Below, in pieces: positions 35,701 through 44,475 of a stretch of 64,000 nt of DNA; within the stretch, counting starts at the first letter, position 1, and every line of letters starts with the position of its first letter. A program made the position numbers and the translations under genes. Under the pieces are notes generated by a model. It was not told the origin of the DNA and did not search any database. It saw only the letters and a list, made by a program, of their open reading frames with translations. Location of the stretch: assembly GCF_030811095.1 (NCBI RefSeq), contig NZ_JAUSQL010000001.1, positions 434,001-498,000 on the forward strand. Direction: 5' to 3'. The stretch comes from Trueperella abortisuis (GTDB lineage Bacteria > Actinomycetota > Actinomycetes > Actinomycetales > Actinomycetaceae).

Positions 35701-37041
35701 GTGAACGCCGTAGCAAGCTTCTTCACAAATCTGATGCGTCGATGGCTTCCGGATCCGCTTGTCATTGCAATCATCCTGACGCTCCTGGCAATGATCCTGG
35801 CGATGACGTGGGGCGGCTCAACGCCGATGATGGTCGTTCAGTATTGGGGTGACGGATTTTGGAACCTGCTCGCATTTACGATGCAGATGACCGTCATCCT
35901 CCTGGCGGGTTACATGTTGGCTAAGACCCCGATCGTCGATCGCCTACTCGACCGACTGGCAGAAACTGTCAAGTCTCCACGCGCAGCCATCATTCTGATC
36001 ACTCTTGTCGGTGGCATCGGTTCATGGCTCAACTGGGGTTTTGGTCTCGTTGCCGGTGGCATCATTGGCAGGAAGATTGCGGGACACGTCAAGGGCTTGC
36101 ACTATCCGCTCGCCATCGCCGCAGGATATTCCGGCTTTTCGGTTTATGGTATCGGCCTGTCCGGAACGGTTCCATTGCTCATCGCCACTGAGGACAATTT
36201 CGTCCAGGAACAGATGGGTGGCACGGTTCCGTTGAGCGAGACCATCTTGGGACCTTGGGTCGGAGGGATGGCCATCGCCACCATCGTCCTCCTCCCGCTT
36301 TTCAACGCTTTCATGCACCCGAAGGATCCGTCGCAGATCAAGGAATACCGCCCCGCCGAGCATGACGTCGTCGTCGCCGAACTTGAACCACTTCCGGAAG
36401 ATGAGAGTAGGCTGTTTGGCCCCCGTATGAACGACTCGCCTCTGTGGGGTATCCTCATCGGCGCCATTGGACTCGTCTACGCCGTCATGCACTTCGTCAA
36501 CGGCGGTCAGCTCGATCTCAATATCGTCAACATCATTCTCCTCATGCTTGGCATGTTGATGTTCGCTCGCCCCCGCCATTACCTCCACGCTCTGAACGAC
36601 GCCGTCAAGGTTGTTGCCGGCGTGATCGTACAGTATCCCTTCTATGCAGGCATCATGGCCATCCTTGTGGGGTCGGGACTAATCGTGTCCTTCTCGGAAC
36701 TGTTCACTAGCATTTCCACTGCCGAAACGCTGCCCCTCTGGTCTTTTATTTCTGGCGGAATCACGAACATCCTGGTCCCTTCCGGCGGCGGCCAGTTTGC
36801 CGTTCAAGGTCCAGTCATGCTGGAAGCTTCCAACGCCCTTGGGGCGAATAACGCTGCTGTTGCGCTGGCCGTGCAAATCGGCGACCAGTGGACCAACCTC
36901 GTTCAACCCTTCTGGGTTGTCCCCGTTCTGGCAATTACCGGCTTGAAGCTCAAAGACGTCATGGGATACATGGTTTTGATCCTCGCGTTCGTCGGGGTGA
37001 TCTTCGGCGTTGGAGTCGGTCTTTGGGGCTTCCTCGGATAA
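35701..37041 (+). CDS. AtoE-like short-chain fatty acid / organic acid transporter
   Basis: 446 residues with about a dozen membrane helices. Homology to AtoE is supported by LPDPLVIAIILTLLAMILAM, GGIGSWLNWGFGLVAGGI, SGLGF-like YGIGLSGTVPLLIAT and the conserved GGITNILVPSGGGQFAVQG. GTG start at 35701 follows AAAGGAG. It is first in the catabolic operon and most likely imports the substrate. Whether this is a short-chain fatty acid or a cyclic/unsaturated acid cannot be read from the sequence. Confidence 0.87.
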   Translation: MNAVASFFTNLMRRWLPDPLVIAIILTLLAMILAMTWGGSTPMMVVQYWGDGFWNLLAFTMQMTVILLAGYMLAKTPIVDRLLDRLAETVKSPRAAIILITLVGGIGSWLNWGFGLVAGGIIGRKIAGHVKGLHYPLAIAAGYSGFSVYGIGLSGTVPLLIATEDNFVQEQMGGTVPLSETILGPWVGGMAIATIVLLPLFNAFMHPKDPSQIKEYRPAEHDVVVAELEPLPEDESRLFGPRMNDSPLWGILIGAIGLVYAVMHFVNGGQLDLNIVNIILLMLGMLMFARPRHYLHALNDAVKVVAGVIVQYPFYAGIMAILVGSGLIVSFSELFTSISTAETLPLWSFISGGITNILVPSGGGQFAVQGPVMLEASNALGANNAAVALAVQIGDQWTNLVQPFWVVPVLAITGLKLKDVMGYMVLILAFVGVIFGVGVGLWGFLG

Positions 37042-37059
37042 ATTCGAAAGGAAAATGAC

Positions 37060-38100
37060 ATGACGCGATGGGTATGCAAGCCCGAGGGCTCGAACTGGGG
37101 CCGTTGGGGCAACGACGACCGATACGGCACGCTCAATCTTCTGAGCAACCATGCACGCAAATTGGGGTTCGAATCTGTGCGAGAGGGCAAGGTCTTCGTC
37201 CTGAGCCTGCCTCTGAATCTCCCGGGCGGATCGAAAATGAACCCCAACCGCAAACCACCTGTCCTTCGCCCAAATTTGCGTGGGGGCAAACCCAACTTCC
37301 TTTGCAAGCTCGGGCAAACCTCTCGTTTCACTGACGTGCTCTCCGACGATTTTGTCGTCCTCCACAACCAGTACTCGACACAGTGGGATGCCCTTGCCCA
37401 CGCCGGGATGCTTTTTGATGCCGACGACGACGGCGAAGCTGAGATCGTCTTTTATAACGGATTCGGCCCTGAATCCATGCGCGGCCCGGACTCCCTTACC
37501 GGGGCAGGCTTCGATTCGCTTCCGGGTGATTCAACCAGCAATATGGGGCCGTTGAGCATCGACGCCGTTGCAGAAACGGGTGTACAGGGTCGTGCCTGGC
37601 TCATTGACCTGCGCCACCATTTTGGCGAGCAACGTAGGCGAATAGGCCTGCAGGATCTGATGGAAGCCTTCAGAGCAGACCACATCTCTCCTCAACCGGG
37701 AGATATCCTCACGTTCCACACCGGCCTCGCGGAGAAGATCATCGAAATGGCTGGTAACCCTGACCCCCGCGTATTTGAGAGCTACGGGGCCGTTCTCGAT
37801 GGAACAGATCAAGCGCTTCTGAACTGGCTACGCGAGAGCGACATCGCGGCGATCGCCGCTGACAACTACGCAGTGGAGCACGTGATTGCCAGCGGTGCGT
37901 CCTCCGAGCAAGCCCCGATGCTTCCCCTGCACGAACACTGCCTCGTCAAGTTGGGAATGCCACTTGGTGAATTGTGGCGTCTGTCCCCGCTTGCTCGCCA
38001 TCTGCGCAAGCGTGGTTCGTTCTCGTACCTATTGACCGCCCCGCCACTCATGTTGCCGGGCGCGGCCGGGTCAGCTGTCACACCAGTCGCAACAGTTTAA
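37060..38100 (+). CDS. Cyclase-family metal-dependent hydrolase (PF04199, kynurenine-formamidase/isatin-hydrolase type)
   Basis: 346 residues. The family pattern H-x-x-x-D is seen as STQWDALAHAGMLF, preceded by the conserved LSLPLNLPGG stretch and followed by ALNEWL-like ADNYAVEHV and LPLHEHCLVKLGMPLGELW. Members are Zn/Mn enzymes that open amide, lactam or lactone rings. In this operon it may replace a missing enol-lactone hydrolase (PcaD/CatD role). That role is inference; isatin-type ring opening is an alternative. Confidence 0.8.
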   Translation: MTRWVCKPEGSNWGRWGNDDRYGTLNLLSNHARKLGFESVREGKVFVLSLPLNLPGGSKMNPNRKPPVLRPNLRGGKPNFLCKLGQTSRFTDVLSDDFVVLHNQYSTQWDALAHAGMLFDADDDGEAEIVFYNGFGPESMRGPDSLTGAGFDSLPGDSTSNMGPLSIDAVAETGVQGRAWLIDLRHHFGEQRRRIGLQDLMEAFRADHISPQPGDILTFHTGLAEKIIEMAGNPDPRVFESYGAVLDGTDQALLNWLRESDIAAIAADNYAVEHVIASGASSEQAPMLPLHEHCLVKLGMPLGELWRLSPLARHLRKRGSFSYLLTAPPLMLPGAAGSAVTPVATV

Positions 38101-38109
38101 GGAGTACAC

Positions 38110-38820
38110 GTGAATAACAGAGTCTTGATTACCGGCGGAGCACAGGGTATCGGTGCGGCGATCGCGGATCGATGTGCGCAGGACGGTTATGACGTCGTCG
38201 TCCTCGACCGCATCGATAACCCGCGCCACCACACGATCCTCGTGGATCTTTCCGACGCCGATGCTACCGAGGTTGCACTCAGCCAGGCGCTTGAAACTGG
38301 AGCTATCACACGGCTCGTCAATAATGTCGGAGCTGTATTTCCTGCGCCAGCCGACGAACAAACCCTCGAGCAGTTCGACATGGCGCTCACGCTGAATGCA
38401 CGGACTGCAATGCAGTGCGCACAGGCTCTCAAGCCGGGCATGGCGGCGGCTGGATTCGGCCGTATCGTTTCAATGTCCTCCCGAGCCGCACTTGGCAAGG
38501 CCGACCGCACGGCGTATGCCGCTTCAAAAGGTGCGCTCCTGTCAATGACACGAGTGTGGGCGCTCGAATGGGGTGCCTGTGGTATTACCGCGAACGCCAT
38601 TGGTCCTGGGCCGATCGCGACGGAACTCTTCATGAAAGCCAATCCGCCCGAAGCCCCCAAGACACAGGAGATCATCAATTCGCTTCCGGTACGCCGGATG
38701 GGAACTCCAGCTGACGTGGCGCACGCTACTTCTTTCTTCCTCTCGGAGGGGGCCGGCTTCATCACCGGACAGGTCTTGTACGTATGTGGCGGTATTACGG
38801 CCGGGAAGGCACCGCTATGA
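38110..38820 (+). CDS. Short-chain dehydrogenase/reductase (SDR)
   Basis: 236 residues, GTG start at 38110 with AAGGAG upstream. Classical SDR features: TGGAQGIGAAIA (cofactor loop), NNVGA, a catalytic Ser in VSMSSRAAL, and YAASKGAL with Tyr and Lys. The Asp in VVLDRID after beta-2 suggests NAD rather than NADP. Its substrate is unknown; within the operon it would oxidise a hydroxy acid intermediate. Its TGA overlaps the next ATG. Confidence 0.88.
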   Translation: MNNRVLITGGAQGIGAAIADRCAQDGYDVVVLDRIDNPRHHTILVDLSDADATEVALSQALETGAITRLVNNVGAVFPAPADEQTLEQFDMALTLNARTAMQCAQALKPGMAAAGFGRIVSMSSRAALGKADRTAYAASKGALLSMTRVWALEWGACGITANAIGPGPIATELFMKANPPEAPKTQEIINSLPVRRMGTPADVAHATSFFLSEGAGFITGQVLYVCGGITAGKAPL

Positions 38821-39719
38821 GTGTTGCAATTCTTGGTGCCGGCGCGATCGGCGTATCATTCGCCGCGCGTTGTTGTGCGAATGGAATTCCGGTGTTCCTG
38901 CTAGAAAGCAACTCTCACCGTGCGCAGGCGGCGCGAAGCGAATTTGCCGAGCGCAAACCCACGGAGTCATGGGCCGAGCTGGCTATCACAGATAACCTCG
39001 GCGAGGCAGTCTCTGACGCATACTTCGTCATCGAGTGCATCACCGAGCGACTTGACGCCAAGCGCAACCTGTTTGCCGAGCTTGACCCTCTTATCGATCC
39101 GGATAGGACAACAGTGGCCTCGAGCTCCTCCGTGTTCTTGCCTTCTGATGTCTTTTCAGGATTGAACCTGGCGCGTTCGGCGCTTGTCGCCCACCCGCTT
39201 AATCCACCAGAAGCAATCCCCATGGTCGAACTTGTTCCCGCTCCCGCCACAAGCGCTGAGGCGATGAAAGCCGCCGAAGAGTTCTATTCTAGGATCGGGA
39301 TGTCACCCGTCAAGCTCAATCGCGAGATCGCCGGTTACGTCTCCAATCGGCTTCAAGCAGCGCTTCTGCGCGAAGCCTATCTATTGGTGAGAGACGGAAT
39401 CATCAACGCTGACGGCGTCGATACTGTCGTGCGAAGCGGGCTTGGGCGTCGCTGGGCGTTCTACGGGCCGTTCGAAGTGGCAGACCTCAATACTCGCGGC
39501 GGTATCGACGCTCACGCCGCCCGTCTGGGAGACGCCTACGGCAGGCAGGCTGAAGAACGTGGCAGCACCAACCCGTGGCGCGACCGGGATCTTATCGAAT
39601 CAGTAACCAAGGAGCGTCGGCATCTGCTCCCCATCGACGAGTGGGATACCGCGAACGCGGAACGTGAAGCGAAGGTTCGAGCCCTGTCTGAACTCATCGC
39701 CAAGCTGGAGGAGAAGTAA
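38817..39719 (+). CDS. 3-hydroxyacyl-CoA dehydrogenase-family protein
   Basis: 300 residues from the ATG that overlaps the SDR stop (ATGA). The N-terminal NAD fold shows ILGAGAIGVSFAARCCANG, VIECITERLDAKRNLF and ASSSSVFLPSD. The C-terminal helical domain has AHPLNPPEAIPMVELVP and NREIAGYVSNRLQAALLREA. The pattern is that of the lambda-crystallin/L-gulonate/carnitine dehydrogenase branch (short, acting on free hydroxy acids) as much as true hydroxyacyl-CoA dehydrogenase. It is probably a pathway oxidation step; substrate open. Confidence 0.87.
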   Translation: MSVAILGAGAIGVSFAARCCANGIPVFLLESNSHRAQAARSEFAERKPTESWAELAITDNLGEAVSDAYFVIECITERLDAKRNLFAELDPLIDPDRTTVASSSSVFLPSDVFSGLNLARSALVAHPLNPPEAIPMVELVPAPATSAEAMKAAEEFYSRIGMSPVKLNREIAGYVSNRLQAALLREAYLLVRDGIINADGVDTVVRSGLGRRWAFYGPFEVADLNTRGGIDAHAARLGDAYGRQAEERGSTNPWRDRDLIESVTKERRHLLPIDEWDTANAEREAKVRALSELIAKLEEK

Positions 39720-39846
39720 TGCCGTACCTCATTGGCACACTCGTGTCATCGCTGACGGCGCACGCGGCATCGTCACTGACATCGGTGGAACGTATATCCC
39801 AGCTGTCGAAATCCCTCACGAATACGTCGCGGCAATCCGCGTCTGA
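39719..39846 (+). pseudogene. Possible frameshifted small gene (about 41 codons)
   Basis: An ATG overlaps the previous stop (TAATG) and begins MPYLIGT, after which this frame continues with low-complexity, unlikely sequence. The frame two bases away instead gives RVIADGARGIVTDIGGTYIP and ends at 39846 in EYVAAIRV, which looks like a real compact domain. Removing one CA from the CACA at about 39737-39740 would join both parts. Either a recent dinucleotide gain broke a small gene, or the segment is a remnant. No family recognised. Confidence 0.35.
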
Positions 39847-39871
39847 CTGATAGCAACGAAAAAGGATCACC

Positions 39872-40150
39872 ATGGAATACCTCGTCGAAATGGAAGTCAA
39901 GTTTCCTGAATCTTTAACACCTGAGCAGGTCGCAGATTTCCAGGAGCGAGAGAGGCACTACTCGCAGAAGCTTCAGGAGGGTGGGGAGCTAAAGGCGATT
40001 TACCGCGTTGTCGGCAGGTACGCGAACGTTTCAATTTTTGACGTCGAGTCGAACCAGCATCTGCACGATACCCTCTCCGGCTTCCCGATGTATCCCTACA
40101 TGGATATCAGGACTACGGCCCTGTGTACCCACCCGAACTCGATCCGATAG
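39872..40150 (+). CDS. Muconolactone delta-isomerase-like protein
   Basis: 92 residues, the length of CatC enzymes. MEYLVEMEVKFPESL at the N-terminus, the RERHYSQKLQEGGELKAIYRVVGRYANVSIFDV core and LSGFPMYPYMDIRTTAL at the end match the muconolactone isomerase family (small ferredoxin-like fold forming decamers). CatC converts muconolactone to 3-oxoadipate enol-lactone. Its placement just before pcaIJF-like genes supports an isomerase step on a lactone, though some family members are of unknown function. RBS AAAAAGGA upstream. Confidence 0.78.
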   Translation: MEYLVEMEVKFPESLTPEQVADFQERERHYSQKLQEGGELKAIYRVVGRYANVSIFDVESNQHLHDTLSGFPMYPYMDIRTTALCTHPNSIR

Positions 40151-40159
40151 GACAAGAAA

Positions 40160-40840
40160 ATGGCACATTTTGTTGAAGATGCCGCTGCTGCCCTCGAAGG
40201 CGTCAGCGACGGCGCCACCATCCTCATTGGGGGCTTTGGTGCGGCAGGTCAGCCCGTCGAGCTCATCGATGCGCTTATCGATACCGGCGCCACCGACCTG
40301 ACGGTGGTAAACAACAACGCTGGCAATGGCGATGTTGGTCTCGCTCGACTAATCCAGCTTGGTCGCGTGAAGAAGATGATCTGTTCTTTCCCGCGACAAG
40401 CTGATTCGTGGCACTTCGATGCGAAATATCGTGCTGGAGAGATCGAACTCGAGGTTGTTCCGCAGGGGAATCTCGCTGAACGCATCCGTGCCGCAGGAGC
40501 CGGAATCGGCGCCTTTTACACCCACACAGGCTTCGGAACAATGCTCGCGGAAGGGAAGGAGACTCGCGAAATCGACGGCCGGCAATACGTCCTTGAGTTT
40601 CCCATCTTCGGCGATATCGCGCTGATTAAGGCTCAGACATCAGATCGTCTCGGGAACCTGCAATACCGTAAGACCGCCCGGAATTTCGGGCCAGTTATGG
40701 CCACGGCCACGAAGCGATCAATCGTTCAGGTCTCCGAGATCGTTGAGACCGGGCAAATGGACCCTGAAAACGTCGTAACACCGTGTATTTACGTTGACAC
40801 AGTCGTCAAGATTGACACCGGAAATGGAGCAGAGTCATGA
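40160..40840 (+). CDS. pcaI: 3-oxoacid (3-oxoadipate-type) CoA-transferase, alpha subunit
   Basis: 226 residues. The glycine-rich CoA segment ILIGGFGAAGQPVELIDAL, then VNNNAGNGDVGLARL, ICSFPRQADSWHFDAKY, PQGNLAERIRAAGAGIGAF and GNLQYRKTARNFGP follow the order in PcaI. These resemble 3-oxoadipate:succinyl-CoA transferase more than acetoacetate transferase (AtoD). It moves CoA from succinyl-CoA to a 3-oxo acid together with the beta subunit. ATGA overlap with the next gene. Confidence 0.87.
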   Translation: MAHFVEDAAAALEGVSDGATILIGGFGAAGQPVELIDALIDTGATDLTVVNNNAGNGDVGLARLIQLGRVKKMICSFPRQADSWHFDAKYRAGEIELEVVPQGNLAERIRAAGAGIGAFYTHTGFGTMLAEGKETREIDGRQYVLEFPIFGDIALIKAQTSDRLGNLQYRKTARNFGPVMATATKRSIVQVSEIVETGQMDPENVVTPCIYVDTVVKIDTGNGAES

Positions 40841-41496
40841 AGAATACGGATGCACCGCTGAGCCGCGAGGACATCGCAAAGCGTGCCGCGCAGGACGTTC
40901 CACCGTTGACGTTTGCAAATCTTGGGATCGGCATGCCGACGCTCATTTCCAACTATCTCAATGCCGATCAGAAGGTCATTCTTCACACCGAAAACGGCAT
41001 GCTCAATATGGGGCCCGAGGCGCACGGAGATGAGGTTGATCCGGAGCTCATCAATGCCGGTAAGATCCCTGTGACCGAGCTCCCTGGGTCGTCTTATTTC
41101 CATCACGCTGATTCCTTCGCAATGATGCGGGGAGGTCACTTGGACCTGTGCGTCATGGGTGCCTTTCAGGTTGCGGTGAACGGCGACCTTGCAAACTGGC
41201 ATTCGGGTAAACCCGATGCAATCCCCGCTGTCGGTGGTGCGATGGACCTCGCTGTGGGTGCCAAAGATGTGTGGGTCATGATGACCATGTTCACCAAAAA
41301 GGGCGAACCCAAGCTTGTCCGCGCTCTGACCATGCCTGTGACCGGTATTGGCTGCGTCAAGCGAGTTTACACAGATCTCGCGACCATCGAATTGACCGGC
41401 GCCGCCCCGATCGTCCACGACACCCACGGCGTTACCGTTGCCGAGCTATCGGAGAAGCTCGGCTTTGACCTTGTCGATGCCACGGAGGATTTCTAA
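40837..41496 (+). CDS. pcaJ: 3-oxoacid (3-oxoadipate-type) CoA-transferase, beta subunit
   Basis: 219 residues. Contains the catalytic glutamate in HTENGMLNMGP, with NLGIGMPTLISNYL before it and LPGSSYFHHADSFAMMRGGH and the AIPAVGGAMDLAVGAK segment after it. These are characteristic of PcaJ. Forms the heterotetramer with the alpha subunit; the genes overlap by 4 bp, giving equal synthesis. The stop overlaps the thiolase start by one base. Confidence 0.87.
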   Translation: MKNTDAPLSREDIAKRAAQDVPPLTFANLGIGMPTLISNYLNADQKVILHTENGMLNMGPEAHGDEVDPELINAGKIPVTELPGSSYFHHADSFAMMRGGHLDLCVMGAFQVAVNGDLANWHSGKPDAIPAVGGAMDLAVGAKDVWVMMTMFTKKGEPKLVRALTMPVTGIGCVKRVYTDLATIELTGAAPIVHDTHGVTVAELSEKLGFDLVDATEDF

Positions 41497-42671
41497 TGCC
41501 TGCATTCATTTACGACGCCGTTCGCACGCCATTCGGCAAGTTTGGCAGAGCTCTTGCCTCTGTACGTCCCGACGATATGTTAGCCACGACGCTCAAGCAG
41601 CTCTTGGAGCGACATCCCAACCTCGACCCTGCTCGAGTAGACGAAGTCATCGCAGGTAATGCGAATGGTGCAGGTGAGGAGAACCGCGACGTAGCGCGCA
41701 TGTCCTGGTTACTTGCGGGCCTGCCCGTCTCGGTGCCGGGCGTCACGGTTAATCGCCTGTGTGGCTCGGGAGTCGAATCCGTCATTCAAGCCGCACGCGC
41801 TGTCGAGACCGGGGATGCCGACACCGTGATCGCGTGTGGTGTCGAGTCGATGTCTCGTGCGCCCTGGGTCATGCTCAAGCCGGAGCGGGCCTTCCCTGCC
41901 GGTGGTGCCAGTCTTGAATCGACGTCTCTCGGTTGGAGATTGATCAATCCAAAAATGCCCGACCAGTTCACCGTGTCACTTGGAGAGGGAGCCGAGATCC
42001 TCGCGGATCGTTACGGTATTTCTCGCACTGAGCAAGACGAGTTTGCAACTCGTTCGCATCGCCGCGCTACCAACGCATGGGACGAGGGCCGTTACGACGC
42101 CGAAATCGTCTCACCGGGTGTGGATCTCGAACGAGACGAGACGATTCGTCCCGATACCTCGGTCGAAGGGCTATCCAAGTTGCGCACCGCTTTCCGGAAG
42201 GAGAACGGTACTGTCACCGCCGGTAACGCGTCCTCGCTCAACGACGGCGCAGCGGCAATGGTCATCGGTAACGAAAAGCTCTCAGAGGCAATGGGGGACC
42301 CGCTCGCTCGAATTATCTCACGTGGTGTGTCCGGCGTATCGCCAGAGATTTTCGGTATCGGTCCGGTCGAGTCTGCCAACATGGCACTCGAGCGTGCAGG
42401 CTTGACCTGGTCAGACATTGACCTTGTCGAACTCAACGAGGCGTTTGCAGCACAGGCGCTCGCATGCATGCGCGAGTGGAAGGATCTCGATCCAGACAAG
42501 GTCAATGTCGATGGCGGCGCGATCGCCATTGGGCACCCGCTTGGCGCGTCGGGAGGTCGTATCGTGGGCCACCTTGCCCACAGCCTCAAGGCGCGCGGCT
42601 TGAGGTATGGCCTGGCAACTATTTGTATTGGTGTCGGTCAGGGACTAGCAGTGGTGATTGAAGCACAGTAA
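41496..42671 (+). CDS. pcaF: Acyl-CoA thiolase (3-oxoadipyl-CoA thiolase-like)
   Basis: 391 residues with all thiolase residues: nucleophile Cys in VNRLCGSGVESV near residue 90, NASSLNDGAAAM, ELNEAFAAQ, GGAIAIGHPLGASGGRI (His) and the C-terminal ATICIGVGQG (second Cys). The start IYDAVRTPFGKFGRALA matches PcaF. It would cleave the 3-oxoacyl-CoA made by the transferase into acetyl-CoA and succinyl-CoA (if 3-oxoadipyl-CoA). Last gene of the operon; a terminator follows. Confidence 0.9.
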   Translation: MPAFIYDAVRTPFGKFGRALASVRPDDMLATTLKQLLERHPNLDPARVDEVIAGNANGAGEENRDVARMSWLLAGLPVSVPGVTVNRLCGSGVESVIQAARAVETGDADTVIACGVESMSRAPWVMLKPERAFPAGGASLESTSLGWRLINPKMPDQFTVSLGEGAEILADRYGISRTEQDEFATRSHRRATNAWDEGRYDAEIVSPGVDLERDETIRPDTSVEGLSKLRTAFRKENGTVTAGNASSLNDGAAAMVIGNEKLSEAMGDPLARIISRGVSGVSPEIFGIGPVESANMALERAGLTWSDIDLVELNEAFAAQALACMREWKDLDPDKVNVDGGAIAIGHPLGASGGRIVGHLAHSLKARGLRYGLATICIGVGQGLAVVIEAQ

Positions 42672-42676
42672 CTAAC

Positions 42677-42713
42677 AGGGATGAGGGGAAGCGTAGAGTT
42701 TTCCCTCATCCCT
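42677..42713 (+). terminator. Terminator of the catabolic operon
   Basis: AGGGATGAGGG pairs with CCCTCATCCCT around a 15-base loop, directly after the thiolase stop; no long T-run. Confidence 0.7.
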
Positions 42714-42714
42714 T

Positions 42715-43004
42715 ATGTTACTGTCTCAAGCGGGTCGAAATCGTCCTCGAGTTCCAAACGCGTATAAGCCCACGTCCTTCTTCGGAGAGCATGCGGCCTG
42801 CTTCTTCGATGAGATTCGCGACGCTGACGCTGTGAGCTTCGCCCGCTCAGTTTTCGGCGGCGCCCGCAGGCGGTAAGATAACGGAGTTGCCTCGGCGAGG
42901 GAAGCATGCGCTTCCGTTATCGACGCGGTGTCTATGCCTGGCGTAGCCTCCGTTTCGGGGCCATCCGCTCACAACGCGTGAGCCATCTAGAACAGGAGAT
43001 AGAC
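42715..43004. other. Gene-free stretch before rplY
   Basis: No supported gene. The minus strand keeps one open stretch without a start codon (VANLIEEAGRMLSEEGRG), possibly a relic. TAAGAT near 42872 and the segment up to the AACAGGAG ribosome-binding site probably form the rplY promoter and leader; no structured leader recognised. Confidence 0.4.
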
Positions 43005-43622
43005 ATGGAGAAGCAGATTCTCGAGATCACCGAGCGTACCGAGTTCGGAAAGGGCGCCTCGCGCCGTATGCGCCGCGAGGGCGGCCTGCCCGTCGTCGTC
43101 TACGGCCACGGCGAAGACCCCAAGCACTACGTGGTTAACTACCACGATGCCTTCCTCATGGTCCGCGGAAACGCGAACGCGCTCGTGACCCTCAAGTCGG
43201 ACGCCACCGAGCAGCTGGTCATGGTCAAGGACGTCCAGCGCAACCCGCTCACCCGCAGCATCGAGCACATGGACCTTCTGCGTGTGAAGGCGGGCGAGAA
43301 GGTGGCCGTCGAAGTTCCGGTCGTCGTCGAGGGCGAGCCCGCCGGTGACGCCATCGCCACCATCGAACTCATGGTGCTACCGGTTGAGGTCCCGGTCCAG
43401 GAGATCCCGGAGGCGATCGTCGTCGACGTCGAGGGCGTCGAGGACGGCACCAACATCACCATCGCCGACGTGAAGTTCCCGGCGGACGTGACCACCGACC
43501 TGCCCGAGGACGAGGTTGTTGTGGTTGTGGCGGTCCCGCAGGTCGAGGCCCTGCCCGAGCCTGAGGAAGGCGCGACCGAGGAAGGCGGCGCCACGGAGGC
43601 TCCGGCCGAGGACGCCGAGTAA
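43005..43622 (+). CDS. rplY: 50S ribosomal protein L25/general stress protein Ctc
   Basis: 205 residues from ATG 43005 (AACAGGAGAT upstream); the longer frame to 42906 has no RBS. The N-terminal L25 domain (RTEFGKGASRRMRREGGLPV to HMDLLRV) binds 5S rRNA. The C-terminal TL5/Ctc domain (VEVPVVVEGEPAGD... ADVTTDLPEDEVVVVV) and an acidic tail follow, so it is the long Ctc form. Adjacent to pth, as in many actinobacteria. Confidence 0.95.
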   Translation: MEKQILEITERTEFGKGASRRMRREGGLPVVVYGHGEDPKHYVVNYHDAFLMVRGNANALVTLKSDATEQLVMVKDVQRNPLTRSIEHMDLLRVKAGEKVAVEVPVVVEGEPAGDAIATIELMVLPVEVPVQEIPEAIVVDVEGVEDGTNITIADVKFPADVTTDLPEDEVVVVVAVPQVEALPEPEEGATEEGGATEAPAEDAE

Positions 43623-43690
43623 GCTAGCAACGCAAACTCTACGTGCAGGGCTCGCCGGTGGGGCGGGCCCTGCCCCACAAATTGCGATAC

Positions 43691-43746
43691 TAATCCCGCA
43701 GATGTCACGCCAAAAACCGGAAATTGGTGTGACATCCGCGGGATTA
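43691..43746. repeat. 56-bp imperfect inverted repeat between rplY and pth
   Basis: Arms of 23 bases (43691-43713 and 43724-43746) pair with two G-T wobbles around a 10-base loop. The right arm contains GTGACATCCGCGGGA, which differs by one base from GTGACATTCGCGGGA at the edge of the palindrome at 48031. May terminate rplY transcription. Confidence 0.75.
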
Positions 43747-43814
43747 ACGCATCGGATGCGGGGCCGGCCATGGTCGCGGGCGGGCCACGTTGGTAAGGTT
43801 CGGGTGGAGGGAAA

Positions 43815-44399
43815 ATGTTCGCAGTCATTGGTCTGGGCAACCCAGGGCCCACGTATGAAAACACGCGCCACAACATCGGTCAACACGTCGTCCACGAGCT
43901 GGCCCGCCGGGCGGGCTCCTCGCTGTCGGTGCACAAGCAGTCGAATACGCGAGCGGCCTCGGTGCGAGTCGGCATCGGCCCGGGGAAGCCAGGTGAAGCA
44001 GTGGTGCTCGGCGTGTCCAACGGCTATATGAACACCTCCGGGGGCCCAGTTAGCTCATTACTGAAATACTTCAAGATCGCGCCAGAAGACCTCATCGTCA
44101 TCCATGACGACCTCGACCTGCCCTTCGGCCACCTCAAACTCAAACGCGGTGGCGGCTCCGGCGGCCATAACGGCCTCAAGTCGATCACACAGTCGCTGGG
44201 TACTCAAGACTACGTCCGCCTCCGCTTCGGCATCGGCCGCCCGCCGGGCCGCCAGGATCCCGCCGACTTCGTGCTCTCCCCCTTCACTTCCAAGGAGGAC
44301 AAGGAGGTCGACGTGCTCATCGCCCTCGCGGCCGACGCCGTCGAAGACGTCCTCCTTCACGGCCTGGACAAGGCCACCATGCGCCTGCACAGCAAGTAA
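43815..44399 (+). CDS. pth: Peptidyl-tRNA hydrolase
   Basis: 194 residues. VIGLGNPGPTYENTRHNIGQ with the catalytic His, SNGYMNTSG, VIHDDLDLPFG and KRGGGSGGHNGLKSI are all as in Pth. It releases tRNA from aborted peptidyl-tRNA. GGAGGG precedes the ATG. Followed by mfd, a common order. Confidence 0.96.
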   Translation: MFAVIGLGNPGPTYENTRHNIGQHVVHELARRAGSSLSVHKQSNTRAASVRVGIGPGKPGEAVVLGVSNGYMNTSGGPVSSLLKYFKIAPEDLIVIHDDLDLPFGHLKLKRGGGSGGHNGLKSITQSLGTQDYVRLRFGIGRPPGRQDPADFVLSPFTSKEDKEVDVLIALAADAVEDVLLHGLDKATMRLHSK

Positions 44400-44475
44400 C
44401 CGGGCCCACCCGCCCGCGCCCTCGCTACTTTCGTCACCTCGGCATCCCCATCGCTCCGGCAATCGTTAGGACCTC

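Noticed and set aside
38784..38816. Earlier start of the hydroxyacyl-CoA dehydrogenase gene
   Set aside because: It would add residues from the SDR coding region; ATG 38817 forms the usual ATGA overlap and starts directly at the NAD-binding strand.
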